This document shows positions 1 through 10,117 of a stretch of DNA of 53,581 nt, piece after piece; within the stretch, counting starts at the first letter, position 1, and the number at the start of each line of letters is the position of its first letter. Below the pieces are notes generated by a model that had not been told where the DNA came from, made no database searches, and saw only the letters and a list, made by a program, of their open reading frames with translations. This stretch comes from a virus. The stretch is taken from positions 1 to 53,581 of IMG/VR virus record IMGVR_UViG_3300032223_002826. The stretch is one strand, 5' to 3'. The position numbers were made by a program, and so were the translations under genes.

Positions 1-82
1 ATTTGCACGAACAAATGCATACTGAATAGTTGTTGTAACTAGCGATGCATATGCAGTAAATGTAAGCAAAAATCTTTGCCCA
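1..82. repeat. Terminal direct repeat (circle closure)
   Basis: These 82 bases are identical to 53500-53581. The tail-fibre reading frame continues without interruption from base 1 into base 53499, so the repeat is the overlap of a circular assembly (circular or circularly permuted genome), not two copies of a functional repeat. The unique genome length is 53,499 bp. Confidence 0.95.
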
Positions 83-2646
83 ACAAACTGTGGCGTGAAA
101 CTAACTTCAGCACCTGTTAGTGCGTAATATGTTCCAGCGGTCGTGATTGTTGTGGCATCTGCTGAACCTGCCTTATCATAGTTTCCATATACTGGCGTTG
201 TGATTGCGAAGTTATTGCCAACAGTGAGACCTGCAAATGATGGTGTGCTGGCAGTAGCGATCGACTGCGGAAGACTTAGCGTTACGGCACCATTGCTTGC
301 GCTTGCAGTTACTTGATTGGAAGTTCCTGTAATAGATGTTACGCCAGCGTGAATATGATCTTCGCGGGCTGCTGCGGACCCAGTGCCAACGGTATTCGTC
401 GTGCCAACGCTTGATGGCGTTACGCTTGTAAGAGAGACACCAGAGGCGCCAGCATGCACATGGTCTGCTCGTGCAGCCGTAGTTGCCGTACCAACAACAT
501 TTGACCCACCAACGCTTTGAGGCGCAGTGCTAGTAAGAATGTTCGCGTGCACATGGTCTTCTCTTGATGCAGTAGTGGCAGTTCCAGCGGCAGCAGTGCC
601 AAGAGCAGCAGGTGTTGCTACGCCAACAGCAGCCTTGCCATTTGCCAGATCATAGGCAGACTTGACCGCAGTTGGCGTCGCTGCAATGGTGCTGCTCGTT
701 GTGCTTGTTGAATCAGATAGTTGCACAACTCCAGCAACCGTAGTGCTTGCAGCGGCTGCAGCAATAGTAAGGTTAGCAGATAGTGCTTGACCAGTACCTG
801 AAACACCACCAATGGTAATCGGTGCAGTTCCTGTCAGCGTTCTGGTAGCAGGCACAGCGGCGTTTGCTGTGGTATTCGCGGTGTTTGCAAGGTCATATGC
901 TGACTTTACAGCCGTTGAAGTGGCGGCAAGGGTGCTGCTAGTAGTCGATGTGGAGTCACTCAACTGCACGACACCAGAAGCACTTGTGCTCGCGGCAGTT
1001 GCAGCAATCGTCAGGTTAGAAGAGAGCGCTTGCCCAGTACCAGATACTCCACCAACGGTTACTGGAGCGGTACCAGTTAGCGTACGCGTATTTGGGACTG
1101 CAGCGTTTGCTGTGGTATTTGCAGTATTGGCTAGATCGTATGCTGACTTTACGGCAGTAGGAGTTGCCGCAAGGGTACTACTTGTTGTGCTAGTAGAATC
1201 TGACAACTGAGCAATACCAGCAACGGTAGTGCTTGCAGCAGCGACATCGACCGTAGGCGCGGTAGATGTTCCGCCAATCGTGACGCGTGCAGACCCTGCA
1301 GACACGCTTGCGACCTTTGATGTCGCAGTATCATAGGCAGATTTCACTGCCGTTGAAGTGGCGGCAAGGGTGCTGCTGGTCGTGCTGGTTGAATCGCTCA
1401 ACTGAACAACGCCAGCAACGGTTGTAGACGCGGCTGCCACATCTACGGTAGGAGAGGTTGAGGTGCCACCGATTGTTACACGAGAAGATCCAGCGCTAAC
1501 GCTTGCAACTTTAGATGTTGCTGCATCATATGCTGACTTTACCGCAGTTGGGGTAGCAGCGAGCGTGCTGCTTGTCGTGCTAGTTGAGTCGCTTAACTGA
1601 ACAATACCAGCCGTAGTCGTACTTGCAGAGACGGCGTTCAGCGTTACTGATCCAGATGTTCCGCCACCCGTAAGACCAGTGCCAGCAACAACGGCGGTAA
1701 TATCACCAGTAGGAGCAAGCGCCTTCCACATCTTGACGCTATTATCCCAAGTAAGAACATAGCCGTCTGTCGGATCTGACGGGATGGAGACATCGTGAAG
1801 TTCAGTGAGTTCCAATCCATTTTGAATGGCAACAAAGATGCTACCATTGCCAGTGCTATTTCCCTTTACAACAGTTCCGACAATAACACCGTGAGATGGC
1901 TGCGTTGGTCGGGTCGATACGAATGCTCCAGGGGTAGAGTCAGAAAGGAAGAGTAGCGTACCATCAGCAAATCCATGAGTATCTACTGGGTCAATGACGC
2001 CAAAGTTTACTACATAGCCATTATTATTTCTGGTAATGTCGTTTTCTACCATGGCAAATGTTCGCGCAGATGTCGTATCGCTGGTAGCAATCGCCAGTGT
2101 GATTGTTGGAACTGTGCCACTAGATCCGTTAACATACACGATAGAACCACGAGGAATCGTGGTCGTACCAGTATTGCGAACTTCGGTCTTTAGTTTATAG
2201 GCAAACCCATCAAATGTAGAACCCCCCGAAGAGGCAGACCAAGCAGCAGAGCCATCGGTCTGTCGCGTGAGAACCTGACCAGCAGATCCAATCGTTGGAG
2301 CAGCCGTTCCAGCGCCAGTATAGATAGCGCCATTGCTATAGTCAATGGCAAAGCGCTGATATGCGCTTGCGCCCCAGACATCAATAATCTGATTCTCGCG
2401 CGTGTCTTTGTTCATGCTTACGCGAACACGATCACCTACATTGAGTTTAGCCCAGTCAGGAATGCGAAAATCTGTGCCATAGTCAGAAGATCCGCTACCG
2501 TAGATATACACAGATGCAAGGCGACCATCGCCAGATACCTGAGCAACTTTACCCCAAGTGGTATCTGATGCTGCCTCCGTGCCGACAGCCGTATCAATAC
2601 GGCGATCCATAACATCTAAAATGCGAGAAGCATGATTCTTATTCAT
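1..2646 (-). CDS. Tail fibre protein, N-terminal 882 codons (continues at 53499)
   Basis: The reading frame is open from ATG at 2646 to base 1, then continues at 53499 down to the stop at 53278, giving 955 aa. The start overlaps the stop of the upstream tail gene as ATGA, so translation is coupled. Residues 1-330 form a non-repetitive base-proximal part. From about residue 340 to 670 there are five copies of a tail-fibre repeat built on VQLSDSTSTTSSTLAAT followed by a TAVKSAYD segment, typical of trimeric phage fibres. Three DHVHA/DHIHA motifs follow at about residues 695-765; HxH motifs of this kind bind iron in the T4 gp37 needle. The C-terminal quarter is probably the receptor-binding tip. 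The protein acts outside the cell at the tail end, in host recognition. The repeats also make nucleotides 640-1620 internally repetitive. Confidence 0.9.
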   Translation of the reverse strand, partial: MNKNHASRILDVMDRRIDTAVGTEAASDTTWGKVAQVSGDGRLASVYIYGSGSSDYGTDFRIPDWAKLNVGDRVRVSMNKDTRENQIIDVWGASAYQRFAIDYSNGAIYTGAGTAAPTIGSAGQVLTRQTDGSAAWSASSGGSTFDGFAYKLKTEVRNTGTTTIPRGSIVYVNGSSGTVPTITLAIATSDTTSARTFAMVENDITRNNNGYVVNFGVIDPVDTHGFADGTLLFLSDSTPGAFVSTRPTQPSHGVIVGTVVKGNSTGNGSIFVAIQNGLELTELHDVSIPSDPTDGYVLTWDNSVKMWKALAPTGDITAVVAGTGLTGGGTSGSVTLNAVSASTTTAGIVQLSDSTSTTSSTLAATPTAVKSAYDAATSKVASVSAGSSRVTIGGTSTSPTVDVAAASTTVAGVVQLSDSTSTTSSTLAATSTAVKSAYDTATSKVASVSAGSARVTIGGTSTAPTVDVAAASTTVAGIAQLSDSTSTTSSTLAATPTAVKSAYDLANTANTTANAAVPNTRTLTGTAPVTVGGVSGTGQALSSNLTIAATAASTSASGVVQLSDSTSTTSSTLAATSTAVKSAYDLANTANTTANAAVPATRTLTGTAPITIGGVSGTGQALSANLTIAAAAASTTVAGVVQLSDSTSTTSSTIAATPTAVKSAYDLANGKAAVGVATPAALGTAAAGTATTASREDHVHANILTSTAPQSVGGSNVVGTATTAARADHVHAGASGVSLTSVTPSSVGTTNTVGTGSAAAREDHIHAGVTSITGTSNQVTASASNGAVTLSLPQSIATASTPSFAGLTVGNNFAITTPVYGNYDKAGSADATTITTAGTYYALTGAEVSFTPQFVGQRFLLTFTAYASLVTTTIQYAFVRAN

Positions 2647-3827
2647 CCGATGTCAAACACCCTTTGCACCTTGATCACTTGCTTTGATGTTGCAAGTGGA
2701 ATACTAATGCTACGAATACGATATTTATTTGAGATCTTTGAAAAATCAGATTCCTTGATGGTAACACAATCGTTTTCCATCAATGATGGATTGCAAATAG
2801 TTTCCATCTCGATATCTTCCGTTGTAAATCCAGCCTTGAGGAATAACTTGGTTGCAGCCTTCTTGGCGGCAGCGGTATCGGCGATTGCGGCACTTTGATA
2901 GACATTTGTTCGACGACCAATCTTCGCAATGCTTGTTGGAGATGCAGCATTGTTATCTTCAATCTCATAATACACATTGTCATTTGTTGTTCTGTTGGAG
3001 TTTGTTCCAATAACTACAACATGATTATAAAGATCTTGATCGTTATATGCTGCTCGAAGAGAAAGGAGTGTTCCATTTTGAGAAGAGTCAAATGTCCACA
3101 CAGAAGCAGCATCTGCAGGGTCACGGAAATCCTGAAGCGTCAATGTGCCATTGACATCAAAATAAATGTCAATGCCTTTGCTATCAGCAATAGTCTTAAA
3201 GAATCCACCGATTGGCTCATCTTGACGGAGACTATATGCAGTTCCAAGAGTTTTTACGCTAGTCGGCTGATCTGCCAAATCTGAAAGGTTCATCCTACTT
3301 GCTGGAATACCAGCAAGTAAAGCAAGCGTCTTTACGGTTGCCGCTACGCCTGCAGTTGAAGCAAAGTTGTAGATATTTCCAGTCGTAGCCTTAGATAGCG
3401 CCTTCCAGCCGTCGCTTCCAGAAAGAACAACTGTCGACATACCGCGATCAACGATAACATCTGCGCTATCAATATAGAATGTTCCGACCGTGCAGTATTC
3501 TACATGATCGCCAAAGTCAATCCCTCGTTCAATCCTAACCAATCGATTAACATAAAACAAGCCAGACCAACTTGTATTTGGTCCAAAGACACCATCCTTA
3601 TTGACAAGGGACATAGAGAATGTTCTTCGTGTTTCTCGAGTAACATCCACATCGACAGTGCCGTCAATAATATAGTTCTGAATAAATCGCTCTGAGGGGA
3701 CACCGCTATTGTAGAATGTTCCGCCTGCAACAGGGTTTAGATTTGTATCAAGAACCTGTGCGCGAACAACGCTTCTATGAACTGGCGAGATCAGGGCATT
3801 TTGAAATGCTTGACTTACAGGGAACAT
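2643..3827 (-). CDS. Minor tail / tail-hub protein (DUF5047-like)
   Basis: This encodes 394 aa starting at the ATG at 3827, which overlaps the upstream TGA by one base (TGATG). A longer frame to 3914 exists but would lie inside the upstream gene. The sequence begins FPVSQAF and HRSVVRAQVLD, followed by a TRETRRTFSMSLVNKDG segment. This arrangement is usual in phage tail-tip proteins that follow the tape measure, and I associate it with the DUF5047 type; a structural comparison with gp27-like hubs would decide. The likely role is a tail-tip ring linking tape measure and fibre. Its stop overlaps the fibre start (ATGA). The family name is from memory and moderately sure; the tail role is well supported by position. 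Confidence 0.7.
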   Translation of the reverse strand: MFPVSQAFQNALISPVHRSVVRAQVLDTNLNPVAGGTFYNSGVPSERFIQNYIIDGTVDVDVTRETRRTFSMSLVNKDGVFGPNTSWSGLFYVNRLVRIERGIDFGDHVEYCTVGTFYIDSADVIVDRGMSTVVLSGSDGWKALSKATTGNIYNFASTAGVAATVKTLALLAGIPASRMNLSDLADQPTSVKTLGTAYSLRQDEPIGGFFKTIADSKGIDIYFDVNGTLTLQDFRDPADAASVWTFDSSQNGTLLSLRAAYNDQDLYNHVVVIGTNSNRTTNDNVYYEIEDNNAASPTSIAKIGRRTNVYQSAAIADTAAAKKAATKLFLKAGFTTEDIEMETICNPSLMENDCVTIKESDFSKISNKYRIRSISIPLATSKQVIKVQRVFDIG

Positions 3828-4474
3828 CAGACCACCTGAATCCAGCCAACCGTCATCTCCAGTGCTCCGCGAACAAGATATCGCTTTGACGGCGTGCCAA
3901 ACTCTGCGCTCCAAACATCGCCAAATGGAGACTTGAGGATATGTGGACCAGTTGTATTTGTTAGATACTCAAATAGAATCTGACCGTCCCGAGCCTCAGA
4001 TGGCTCAAAGCGAACGGTAATGGTACCTTCAGCGCCAAGAACATTTCCGCGAACAATCGTTTTGCGCGATGAGCCAAGAGGCTCAAATACTTCTTGCTGA
4101 ACTGGAGTCTGATGGCTTTCTTCTGTAATAACAAGAGTGGCAATATGTGCACGAGCAAAGTCAGCGCCAATCACAGCCCAGTCGTCAACTTCAATGGAAA
4201 CAGTAACAATGTCCCCATCCCCAGATTCTAGCAATGTAGTCTTATTAAACTGTGTTACCTTGTATTCATATGTCTCATTGAAGCCAGCCCCATAGTCTCG
4301 AGTTGTCGTTACAACTTTTGAACTAATCTCTTGAATCTTAGCCCAAACCTGAGCCGCTGGCTCACCAGACGGTTCTCGGCGATAAACAAAATAGCCACCA
4401 AAGTCTGCGTCAGCAATCGTTGAAGCATCCCAAGAGAGAAGTACCGATGTACCCGGAGTTACAATAAGTGCCAT
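3827..4474 (-). CDS. Minor tail protein with Fn3-like N-terminus
   Basis: This 215-aa protein opens with a fibronectin-III-like stretch (SVLLSWDAS, YFVYRREPSG and ETYEYKVTQFN patterns, residues 8-95). A second beta-rich domain follows (residues 100-215) ending in RYLVRGALEMTVGWIQVV. It lies between a large Fn3-repeat tail protein and the tail-hub protein and is one base overlapped with the latter. A distal-tail or tail-tip accessory role is likely. The ribosome binding site is GGAGGAG just upstream. No enzymatic motif is visible. Confidence 0.65.
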   Translation of the reverse strand: MALIVTPGTSVLLSWDASTIADADFGGYFVYRREPSGEPAAQVWAKIQEISSKVVTTTRDYGAGFNETYEYKVTQFNKTTLLESGDGDIVTVSIEVDDWAVIGADFARAHIATLVITEESHQTPVQQEVFEPLGSSRKTIVRGNVLGAEGTITVRFEPSEARDGQILFEYLTNTTGPHILKSPFGDVWSAEFGTPSKRYLVRGALEMTVGWIQVV

Positions 4475-4483
4475 GTCTCCTCC

Positions 4484-7384
4484 TTAGTCTAGCGTAACAG
4501 AGAAGCCAGTCACAGACGCTGGTGGCGTCCACGAGGCATTTACTGTAGCGACATTTGAAACAGATGATACCAGATCAGTATCCTTTGTAACAAGTGTGAT
4601 TTTGTACTGAGTATTGTTCTGGATATATCCATTTGGAATAGTGGCATTTCCAGATGAAGAGATGACCTCGCCAGTGTCATATACCTTAGTATCATCTGCA
4701 GAAAGTGTTACAACAACTTGATATGTATATTGCGACTTACTTCCCGGGCTAGAGAATGACCAGTTGACTTGAACAATCGGAGACGATACAGAACTTGTTG
4801 GGCTAGTAATCGCGGCAGTCGGAATCTTTGTAATCCTAAACTGATTCGCGCTTGTCCAAGCACCAGCCTGCGACTTACTATCTGTATAGCGAACGCGCAC
4901 GCGATAAGTAGTATCATAGGCAAGCGTTGTTCCGCCAGCACCAGCAGTCGTAGTGACTCCTGTTGCTCCCCTAGAAAGACTATTCTGACCAGCAATCAGA
5001 CTTGCAGAGTTTGACATTGTGTACATGACGACGCTATCTGAGTCTTGAGAAACTTCTGCCTCAAATAGTGTTGGATAGTCGCCAAAAACATCTTGGTCTG
5101 CGTCAACAAAAACTGCAGATACAGTTGGGTTTGGAGTTGTGACAGTATCAATAATAATCTGATTTTGAGTTGGCACAAGACCAGTTGAAGGAGATGGAAG
5201 TGCATTAATCTTAAAAGTCTTCAATGCGCTATATGAACCAACTGGACCCGTTGACTTCGTATATCGAGCCTGCCAGTAATATCTGGTGCCAGCCTCCAAA
5301 GCAGTAGATCCGTTATACACCTTTGAGAATGATGTTGCTGCAGTTTGTGAGATATCTCCGCTATTCCAAATCAGAGTTGCTGCGTCACTTCCGTAAAGAA
5401 GAATCCTGTAGGCAGTAGCAGATTCGCTATTATAGGTTGTTCCGCTTAGCGTTGGTGTGAGCGTAGAAATCCAAGCATTGTCGGTTGGAGCAGTAATCGT
5501 TGGAATGCCAGCAGCGTCTGTTGTAAAGTCAACAACTCCTGAATACCCGCTGCCCCAAGTTGATCCGCTATCTGCAGATACGCGTACTTTCCAAGCATAG
5601 TTCGTATTCCAAGTAAGTGCAGTTGAGCCAGCATAAGTATACGACTTTGATGTTGCGCTGGCGTGAGTAACTGTTCCACTATCAAAAATAATGGTGGTAT
5701 TATCGCTTGCGTATACAATCAACTGGTATGCATTGAATGATGCAGTTCTGCTAAACTGGAATGATGGCGTGAGACTTGTGATTGGAGAACCGATTGGCGC
5801 AGTTTGCGTGATTGCGCCAGCCGCTGGAGTGACAAACGAAGAGAATACCGTATAGTCACTTGTTCCGCCAACTGAAGAAGTTACACGAGCCTTCCACTTA
5901 TATGTAGTTGAGTAAGATAGAGTTGTTCCAATATATCCAATCGAGAATGTCGAAGATGTAACTCCAGATGTAAGAACTCCGCTATCCCAGATAAGTGTTG
6001 ACTCGTCATTTGCGTACAAAAGAATCTGAACAGAAGTCAACGATTCGGCTGAAGAGGATCGGTCTCCAGTGAATGTTGGCGCGATGCTCGACGAGACAGT
6101 TGCTCCAGATGGAGCAAGATTGATTGGCGCTCCAGTCTTGTGCGTAGCAAATGACTGATCAGAAGAATAGTTTGATGTTGCATTATTCTGATCTGTTGTG
6201 CTCGCGGATACCTTATAGGATGAGCCCCATGAAAGATTTGGGGTTCCCGGGTATGCAAAGGTAATATTTTGAGCAGTCAGTCCAGTTGCAGTACTCGTTG
6301 CGATTGTGGACCCAGACGAATCTTTCCAAAGAACGGAATATGACTTGATGCTATCCGTCAGATCAGCATCGTTATTGGCAATATTGATTGATGGTGTCAA
6401 GGTTCCAAGGTCAGCAGACGGCTGCGTCGTAATAGTTACAACAGGAGCAGATGGGACATTATTGGCAATGAATGACTGCTGGGCAGAGAAGGCTCCAGCA
6501 ACACCAGCGGCATCCTTCGTTCGTGCTTGCCACTTGTAGGTAACATTACCAGTAAGCGATGAGCCGCCATAGATGTTGCTAAACGATGTTCCAGATGCGG
6601 CAACCCAGCCAGAATCATAAATCAGCGTTGTTCCATCAGATGCGTAGACTTGATAGTTTACTGCAGAAAGCGTATCGCCAGCATCTGGGTCGCTGAATAA
6701 GCCAGAGAGCGTTGGGGTAACAGAGTTAACAACCACACCGCCAGTTGGGGAAAGATTGGTTGGGGCATTTGGAGCAGTATTGGTGGTGTAGGTAATGTTG
6801 AGAGTTGGTCGATATGCTGAAGTCGTATTCTCCCTTGAGCCAAACTCCATGTAATGAGCAGTTGAAGTGAGGTTATTATTATAGAGAACAAATCCATTAT
6901 TTGCTGAGCCAGTAAACCAACTGCGAACAATGTCAGTGACAAGCAATGTGATGGTCGACCCATCAGTCTTTGACCCAATGGCAGTGGTATATGTCTGATC
7001 TGCCGTCGCGTAGTCGCTATCAGGCGTGTCGGTATAAAGATGGCTATTATATGTACCAGATGCATTCGTCCAAGAGTTTTCTGCGCCAGCCTGTTCTGTC
7101 CATGCGCGAAGGCTTCTAGCAGCATAAAGCGTCTTGTTGCTATTCGAACCAAAGGCTCCATGATATGAAGTGACTTTGAGCGTCAAGGTCGCATTAGTAA
7201 TACTCGTCATACCGCTAAAGGAAATAGGGAAATAGATCAATGAGCGGGCAGCAAAGGTTGAAGAGAATGCCCCTACGGGATGATGCTGGTCAAACCCGTT
7301 CCAGTCGGAAGTATAGTTGCTTACTCCGCTTGGGTCATAAATAGCGCTTGCGTCTTTAGTAGAACTATAAGTTACAGAAGCCAT
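4484..7384 (-). CDS. Large tail protein with DNRLRE-like head and Fn3/Ig-like repeats
   Basis: This 966-aa protein starts with a domain of about 200 residues containing ARSLIYFPISF, LTLKVTSYHG, RAWTEQAGAENSW and NGFVLYNNN. That pattern is typical of the DNRLRE/disaggregatase-related carbohydrate-associated family. It is followed by about seven beta-sandwich repeats of roughly 95-105 aa, each with a DGTTLIYDSG or ANDESTLIWDSG strand and a TYKWKARV or YYWQARY strand, as in bacterial Fn3/Ig-like surface modules. The start overlaps the tape-measure stop (TGATG). The protein probably decorates or builds the tail tip and binds cell-surface polysaccharide. There is no catalytic motif. Confidence 0.75.
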   Translation of the reverse strand: MASVTYSSTKDASAIYDPSGVSNYTSDWNGFDQHHPVGAFSSTFAARSLIYFPISFSGMTSITNATLTLKVTSYHGAFGSNSNKTLYAARSLRAWTEQAGAENSWTNASGTYNSHLYTDTPDSDYATADQTYTTAIGSKTDGSTITLLVTDIVRSWFTGSANNGFVLYNNNLTSTAHYMEFGSRENTTSAYRPTLNITYTTNTAPNAPTNLSPTGGVVVNSVTPTLSGLFSDPDAGDTLSAVNYQVYASDGTTLIYDSGWVAASGTSFSNIYGGSSLTGNVTYKWQARTKDAAGVAGAFSAQQSFIANNVPSAPVVTITTQPSADLGTLTPSINIANNDADLTDSIKSYSVLWKDSSGSTIATSTATGLTAQNITFAYPGTPNLSWGSSYKVSASTTDQNNATSNYSSDQSFATHKTGAPINLAPSGATVSSSIAPTFTGDRSSSAESLTSVQILLYANDESTLIWDSGVLTSGVTSSTFSIGYIGTTLSYSTTYKWKARVTSSVGGTSDYTVFSSFVTPAAGAITQTAPIGSPITSLTPSFQFSRTASFNAYQLIVYASDNTTIIFDSGTVTHASATSKSYTYAGSTALTWNTNYAWKVRVSADSGSTWGSGYSGVVDFTTDAAGIPTITAPTDNAWISTLTPTLSGTTYNSESATAYRILLYGSDAATLIWNSGDISQTAATSFSKVYNGSTALEAGTRYYWQARYTKSTGPVGSYSALKTFKINALPSPSTGLVPTQNQIIIDTVTTPNPTVSAVFVDADQDVFGDYPTLFEAEVSQDSDSVVMYTMSNSASLIAGQNSLSRGATGVTTTAGAGGTTLAYDTTYRVRVRYTDSKSQAGAWTSANQFRITKIPTAAITSPTSSVSSPIVQVNWSFSSPGSKSQYTYQVVVTLSADDTKVYDTGEVISSSGNATIPNGYIQNNTQYKITLVTKDTDLVSSVSNVATVNASWTPPASVTGFSVTLD

Positions 7385-10047
7385 CAGCCCACCGCCGCCA
7401 TCTGCTCAAGCGAGCGTACAAGCGCACCAGACTCAATCGCGCCAGCAATCTGCGAAGCAGTAAGCGCATCGACAGCGCCGTCAGGCGAGGTCACCTCAAC
7501 CTTGAGGCTGATTGTTCGCGTATTGTCCGATACCACGCTATATCCTCCGTTTGTTCCAAGCCCAATGTTTGCGGTCGTAGAAGCCGCAGCCTGAGCCAAA
7601 GCCATTGAGTAATCCTGCATTGCAATCAATGCGGAGTCAGTATTGGTAATACCGTTAGCAAGACCTTGAACAATGTTTTCGCCAATGCCAGCCATCAACT
7701 TGCTTGGGCTCTTGATACCAAGGAAATCCTTGATTGGTCCCGGAATCACATCCTTGATGAACTGAGCCACCTTATCGATAAGCCAGCCAATAAGACCAGT
7801 AATACCGTTCCAAAGACCTTGCACAATCGCAGCGCCAATGTCAATAAATGTTTTGATCCCGTCAGTCAGGAACCATTTCATCAGGTTTCCAACAAGTTTT
7901 CCAAGAGCATCAAGCAAGAATGGAATAGCCTTTGGAACCCATGAAATAAATGCATCAATAAAGTTCAGAACTACTTTTTGGATTGTCGGAATATTGTTAA
8001 ACACCCAAATAATAATCATTCCCAAGAACTTGACAAGATTTGCAAGCAGCATTGGGATAGCGTCAACAAGCCACCCAACAAACGCCAAAGCCCATTCCAT
8101 CAACTGATTGACGATGTCCCCAGCATGATCACCAAGCCATGATAGCATACTGCTAAGGAAGTTGCCAATAGCAAGAAGCATGGGAGGAACCGCTTCAAGA
8201 ATCCAGCGGAATAGAGCACTACCTAGTTGCGCAAGTGCTGGCACAAGGGCTGAAAGGAACTCAGCAACTTTTGCAAGAAGATATTGGAATGCACCTGCAA
8301 GGGTAGTCCCCATCTGCGGCATTGCCTGAATGATCCAAACAACGAATGCGCTACCCCACTCAAGGAGAGCATTTGTAATGGCTGGGATTGCGTTAGCAAT
8401 CTCAGTCAAAATGTTTCCAATGAATGTTACAACATCCATCAGCGCAACGCTTAAGGTTGATCCAGCCTTCTTACCAGTATCCATCATGACACTTGCAACG
8501 ATACCGATTGCAATCCCAACTACCGCAAGGGCTGCGGCGAAAGCAAGGGCTGCCGCAATAACTTCTGGCGCAAGCAGCAGGTTCATTACAAAGGTTAGAC
8601 CAGCGACAATCCCAAGAAGACTGCCGATGACTGTAAGTAAACCACCAATAGCAACGGTAATAATGCCAAGGGCTGCAGCAAACCGAACAAGTTGTGGGTT
8701 TTTCTTAATGATTTCGTTAAGAGCAACAACCCACTCTTCAACCTTTTTGACGATTGGCGTTAGGTACTCGGCAGCAACGCGACCGACGGTATTCTTTACC
8801 GCTTCCCATGCACGATTAAGACCTTCGGTAACACCCTTCCAACTGTCAGAGAGCATTGAGAAGTCTTTATCGAGAGACTTTGTTGCATCAGTGCTAACTC
8901 CGCCAAGTACATCGATAGCGCTTGCGTAATCCTTAACATCCTTCTTGCCGCCAGCAAACAGTTCCATCTGCTTATTAAGCAGAGGCATCATCGTTCGAGC
9001 GGCGTTCTGTGTAAATAGTTGATTGATGAGGCGCTGCTTTTCTTCGTCGTTTAGACCCTTCATTGAGTAAGCAAGGATCTTCACAGAGTTGCGCAAACCA
9101 ACAAACTTACCAGCAGGGAAGATCATCTTTGAGAATGTCTTCGTTCCACCATAGACGCTCTTGAACAGTTTATCCATTTCTGTTCGAGCCTGCTTAGATG
9201 GGTTTGCCAACTTATTGAATACCTGGGCAAGTCCGCGACCAGCAATACCGCCTCGGAGACCAAGGTTTCCAAGTGCGCCAAGTGCGGCGGCAACATCCTC
9301 AAATGGAATCTTTAGGTTATGCGCGGCAGTACCAGCGTACTTGAACGCTTCAATCACATTTGGGAACTCGAGTGCGGTAGCCTTAGTGTATCCGTAGAGG
9401 AGATTCGTTACATCTGAGACATTCTTGATACCCTGCTCTGTTCCGTCAAAGGTCATGCCAAACTGCTGCATAACTCCCAAGACGCCCTTAGTTGCCAACT
9501 CGTAGTCAGTCTGAGTAAGCGCCGCCGCCTTCATCACTGGGATGAAGCGTGCCATCAGTTTTTGAATATCATTCTGCTTTGTAATCGTTTCGCCAGTTGC
9601 AGAAGCCCAGAAGTAAAGACCTTGAGCAACATCTGTTGCTGGGAACAACTTGAGTTGAATGGCAGCCTTATTGATGGCATCTTGAAGGTCAATCGTTGTC
9701 GCGGAACCATCCTTAGCCTTGCCATTGAAGAAGTTCAACGCACCAGCGGCTCGATTGACCATAAACTCGAAATCGCCAAACTGCTTTAGTGAATCAGTAA
9801 TCGGGGCAAGCATCGATTGACCAGCAGACATAATCTGTCCACCAAGAATCTGCATACGGAATCCAGCACGGAACACACCGTCAAGACCCTTTTGAGCATC
9901 ATTGACGGCGCCTAGGAATCCACGGCTTGCTCCTTGGGCATTCTCAGCAGCCTTGGAGGTACCATCGATCTGCTTCTTGACATTGTCAAGAGCCTTGCTA
10001 TTCTGGACCGATACCATTACCTTTAGCGCGATTTCGGGATTTGCCAT
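7384..10047 (-). CDS. Tail tape measure protein
   Basis: This 887-aa protein lies directly after the frameshifting chaperones. The N-terminal 400 residues are alpha-helical with a phage minor-tail/tape-measure pattern (AAAALGALGNLGLRGGIAGRGL). Residues about 455-540 contain several hydrophobic segments, then repeated W-rich amphipathic helices (residues 560-740). The C-terminus has FLGIKSPSKLMAGIGENIVQGLANGI, a segment commonly found near the end of tape measures. The protein sets tail length and is ejected with DNA. At about 1.5 angstrom per residue the tail would be near 130 nm, consistent with a siphovirus. Confidence 0.93.
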   Translation of the reverse strand: MANPEIALKVMVSVQNSKALDNVKKQIDGTSKAAENAQGASRGFLGAVNDAQKGLDGVFRAGFRMQILGGQIMSAGQSMLAPITDSLKQFGDFEFMVNRAAGALNFFNGKAKDGSATTIDLQDAINKAAIQLKLFPATDVAQGLYFWASATGETITKQNDIQKLMARFIPVMKAAALTQTDYELATKGVLGVMQQFGMTFDGTEQGIKNVSDVTNLLYGYTKATALEFPNVIEAFKYAGTAAHNLKIPFEDVAAALGALGNLGLRGGIAGRGLAQVFNKLANPSKQARTEMDKLFKSVYGGTKTFSKMIFPAGKFVGLRNSVKILAYSMKGLNDEEKQRLINQLFTQNAARTMMPLLNKQMELFAGGKKDVKDYASAIDVLGGVSTDATKSLDKDFSMLSDSWKGVTEGLNRAWEAVKNTVGRVAAEYLTPIVKKVEEWVVALNEIIKKNPQLVRFAAALGIITVAIGGLLTVIGSLLGIVAGLTFVMNLLLAPEVIAAALAFAAALAVVGIAIGIVASVMMDTGKKAGSTLSVALMDVVTFIGNILTEIANAIPAITNALLEWGSAFVVWIIQAMPQMGTTLAGAFQYLLAKVAEFLSALVPALAQLGSALFRWILEAVPPMLLAIGNFLSSMLSWLGDHAGDIVNQLMEWALAFVGWLVDAIPMLLANLVKFLGMIIIWVFNNIPTIQKVVLNFIDAFISWVPKAIPFLLDALGKLVGNLMKWFLTDGIKTFIDIGAAIVQGLWNGITGLIGWLIDKVAQFIKDVIPGPIKDFLGIKSPSKLMAGIGENIVQGLANGITNTDSALIAMQDYSMALAQAAASTTANIGLGTNGGYSVVSDNTRTISLKVEVTSPDGAVDALTASQIAGAIESGALVRSLEQMAAVG

Positions 10048-10059
10048 TCTACCTCAAAT

Positions 10060-10117
10060 AAAAAAAGGAGCGCACCTGTAAGCCGACCTTAGTCTCTTGG
10101 CTCCAAGTGCGCCCTCC
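10060..10117 (-). terminator. Stem-loop with T-tract between chaperone and tape-measure genes
   Basis: On the minus strand, arms GTGCG plus CTCC (10107-10117) pair with GGAG plus CGCAC (10067-10075), with a two-base bulge, and are followed by a run of seven T (10066-10060). This sits between the chaperone stop and the tape measure start and probably reduces read-through, which would keep the tape measure scarcer than upstream products. It is partial attenuation rather than full termination, because the tail genes downstream need the same transcript. Confidence 0.5.

Noticed and set aside
812-1210. Plus-strand 132-aa frame opposite the tail fibre
   Set aside because: It is an antisense shadow of the fibre repeats and has no ribosome site.
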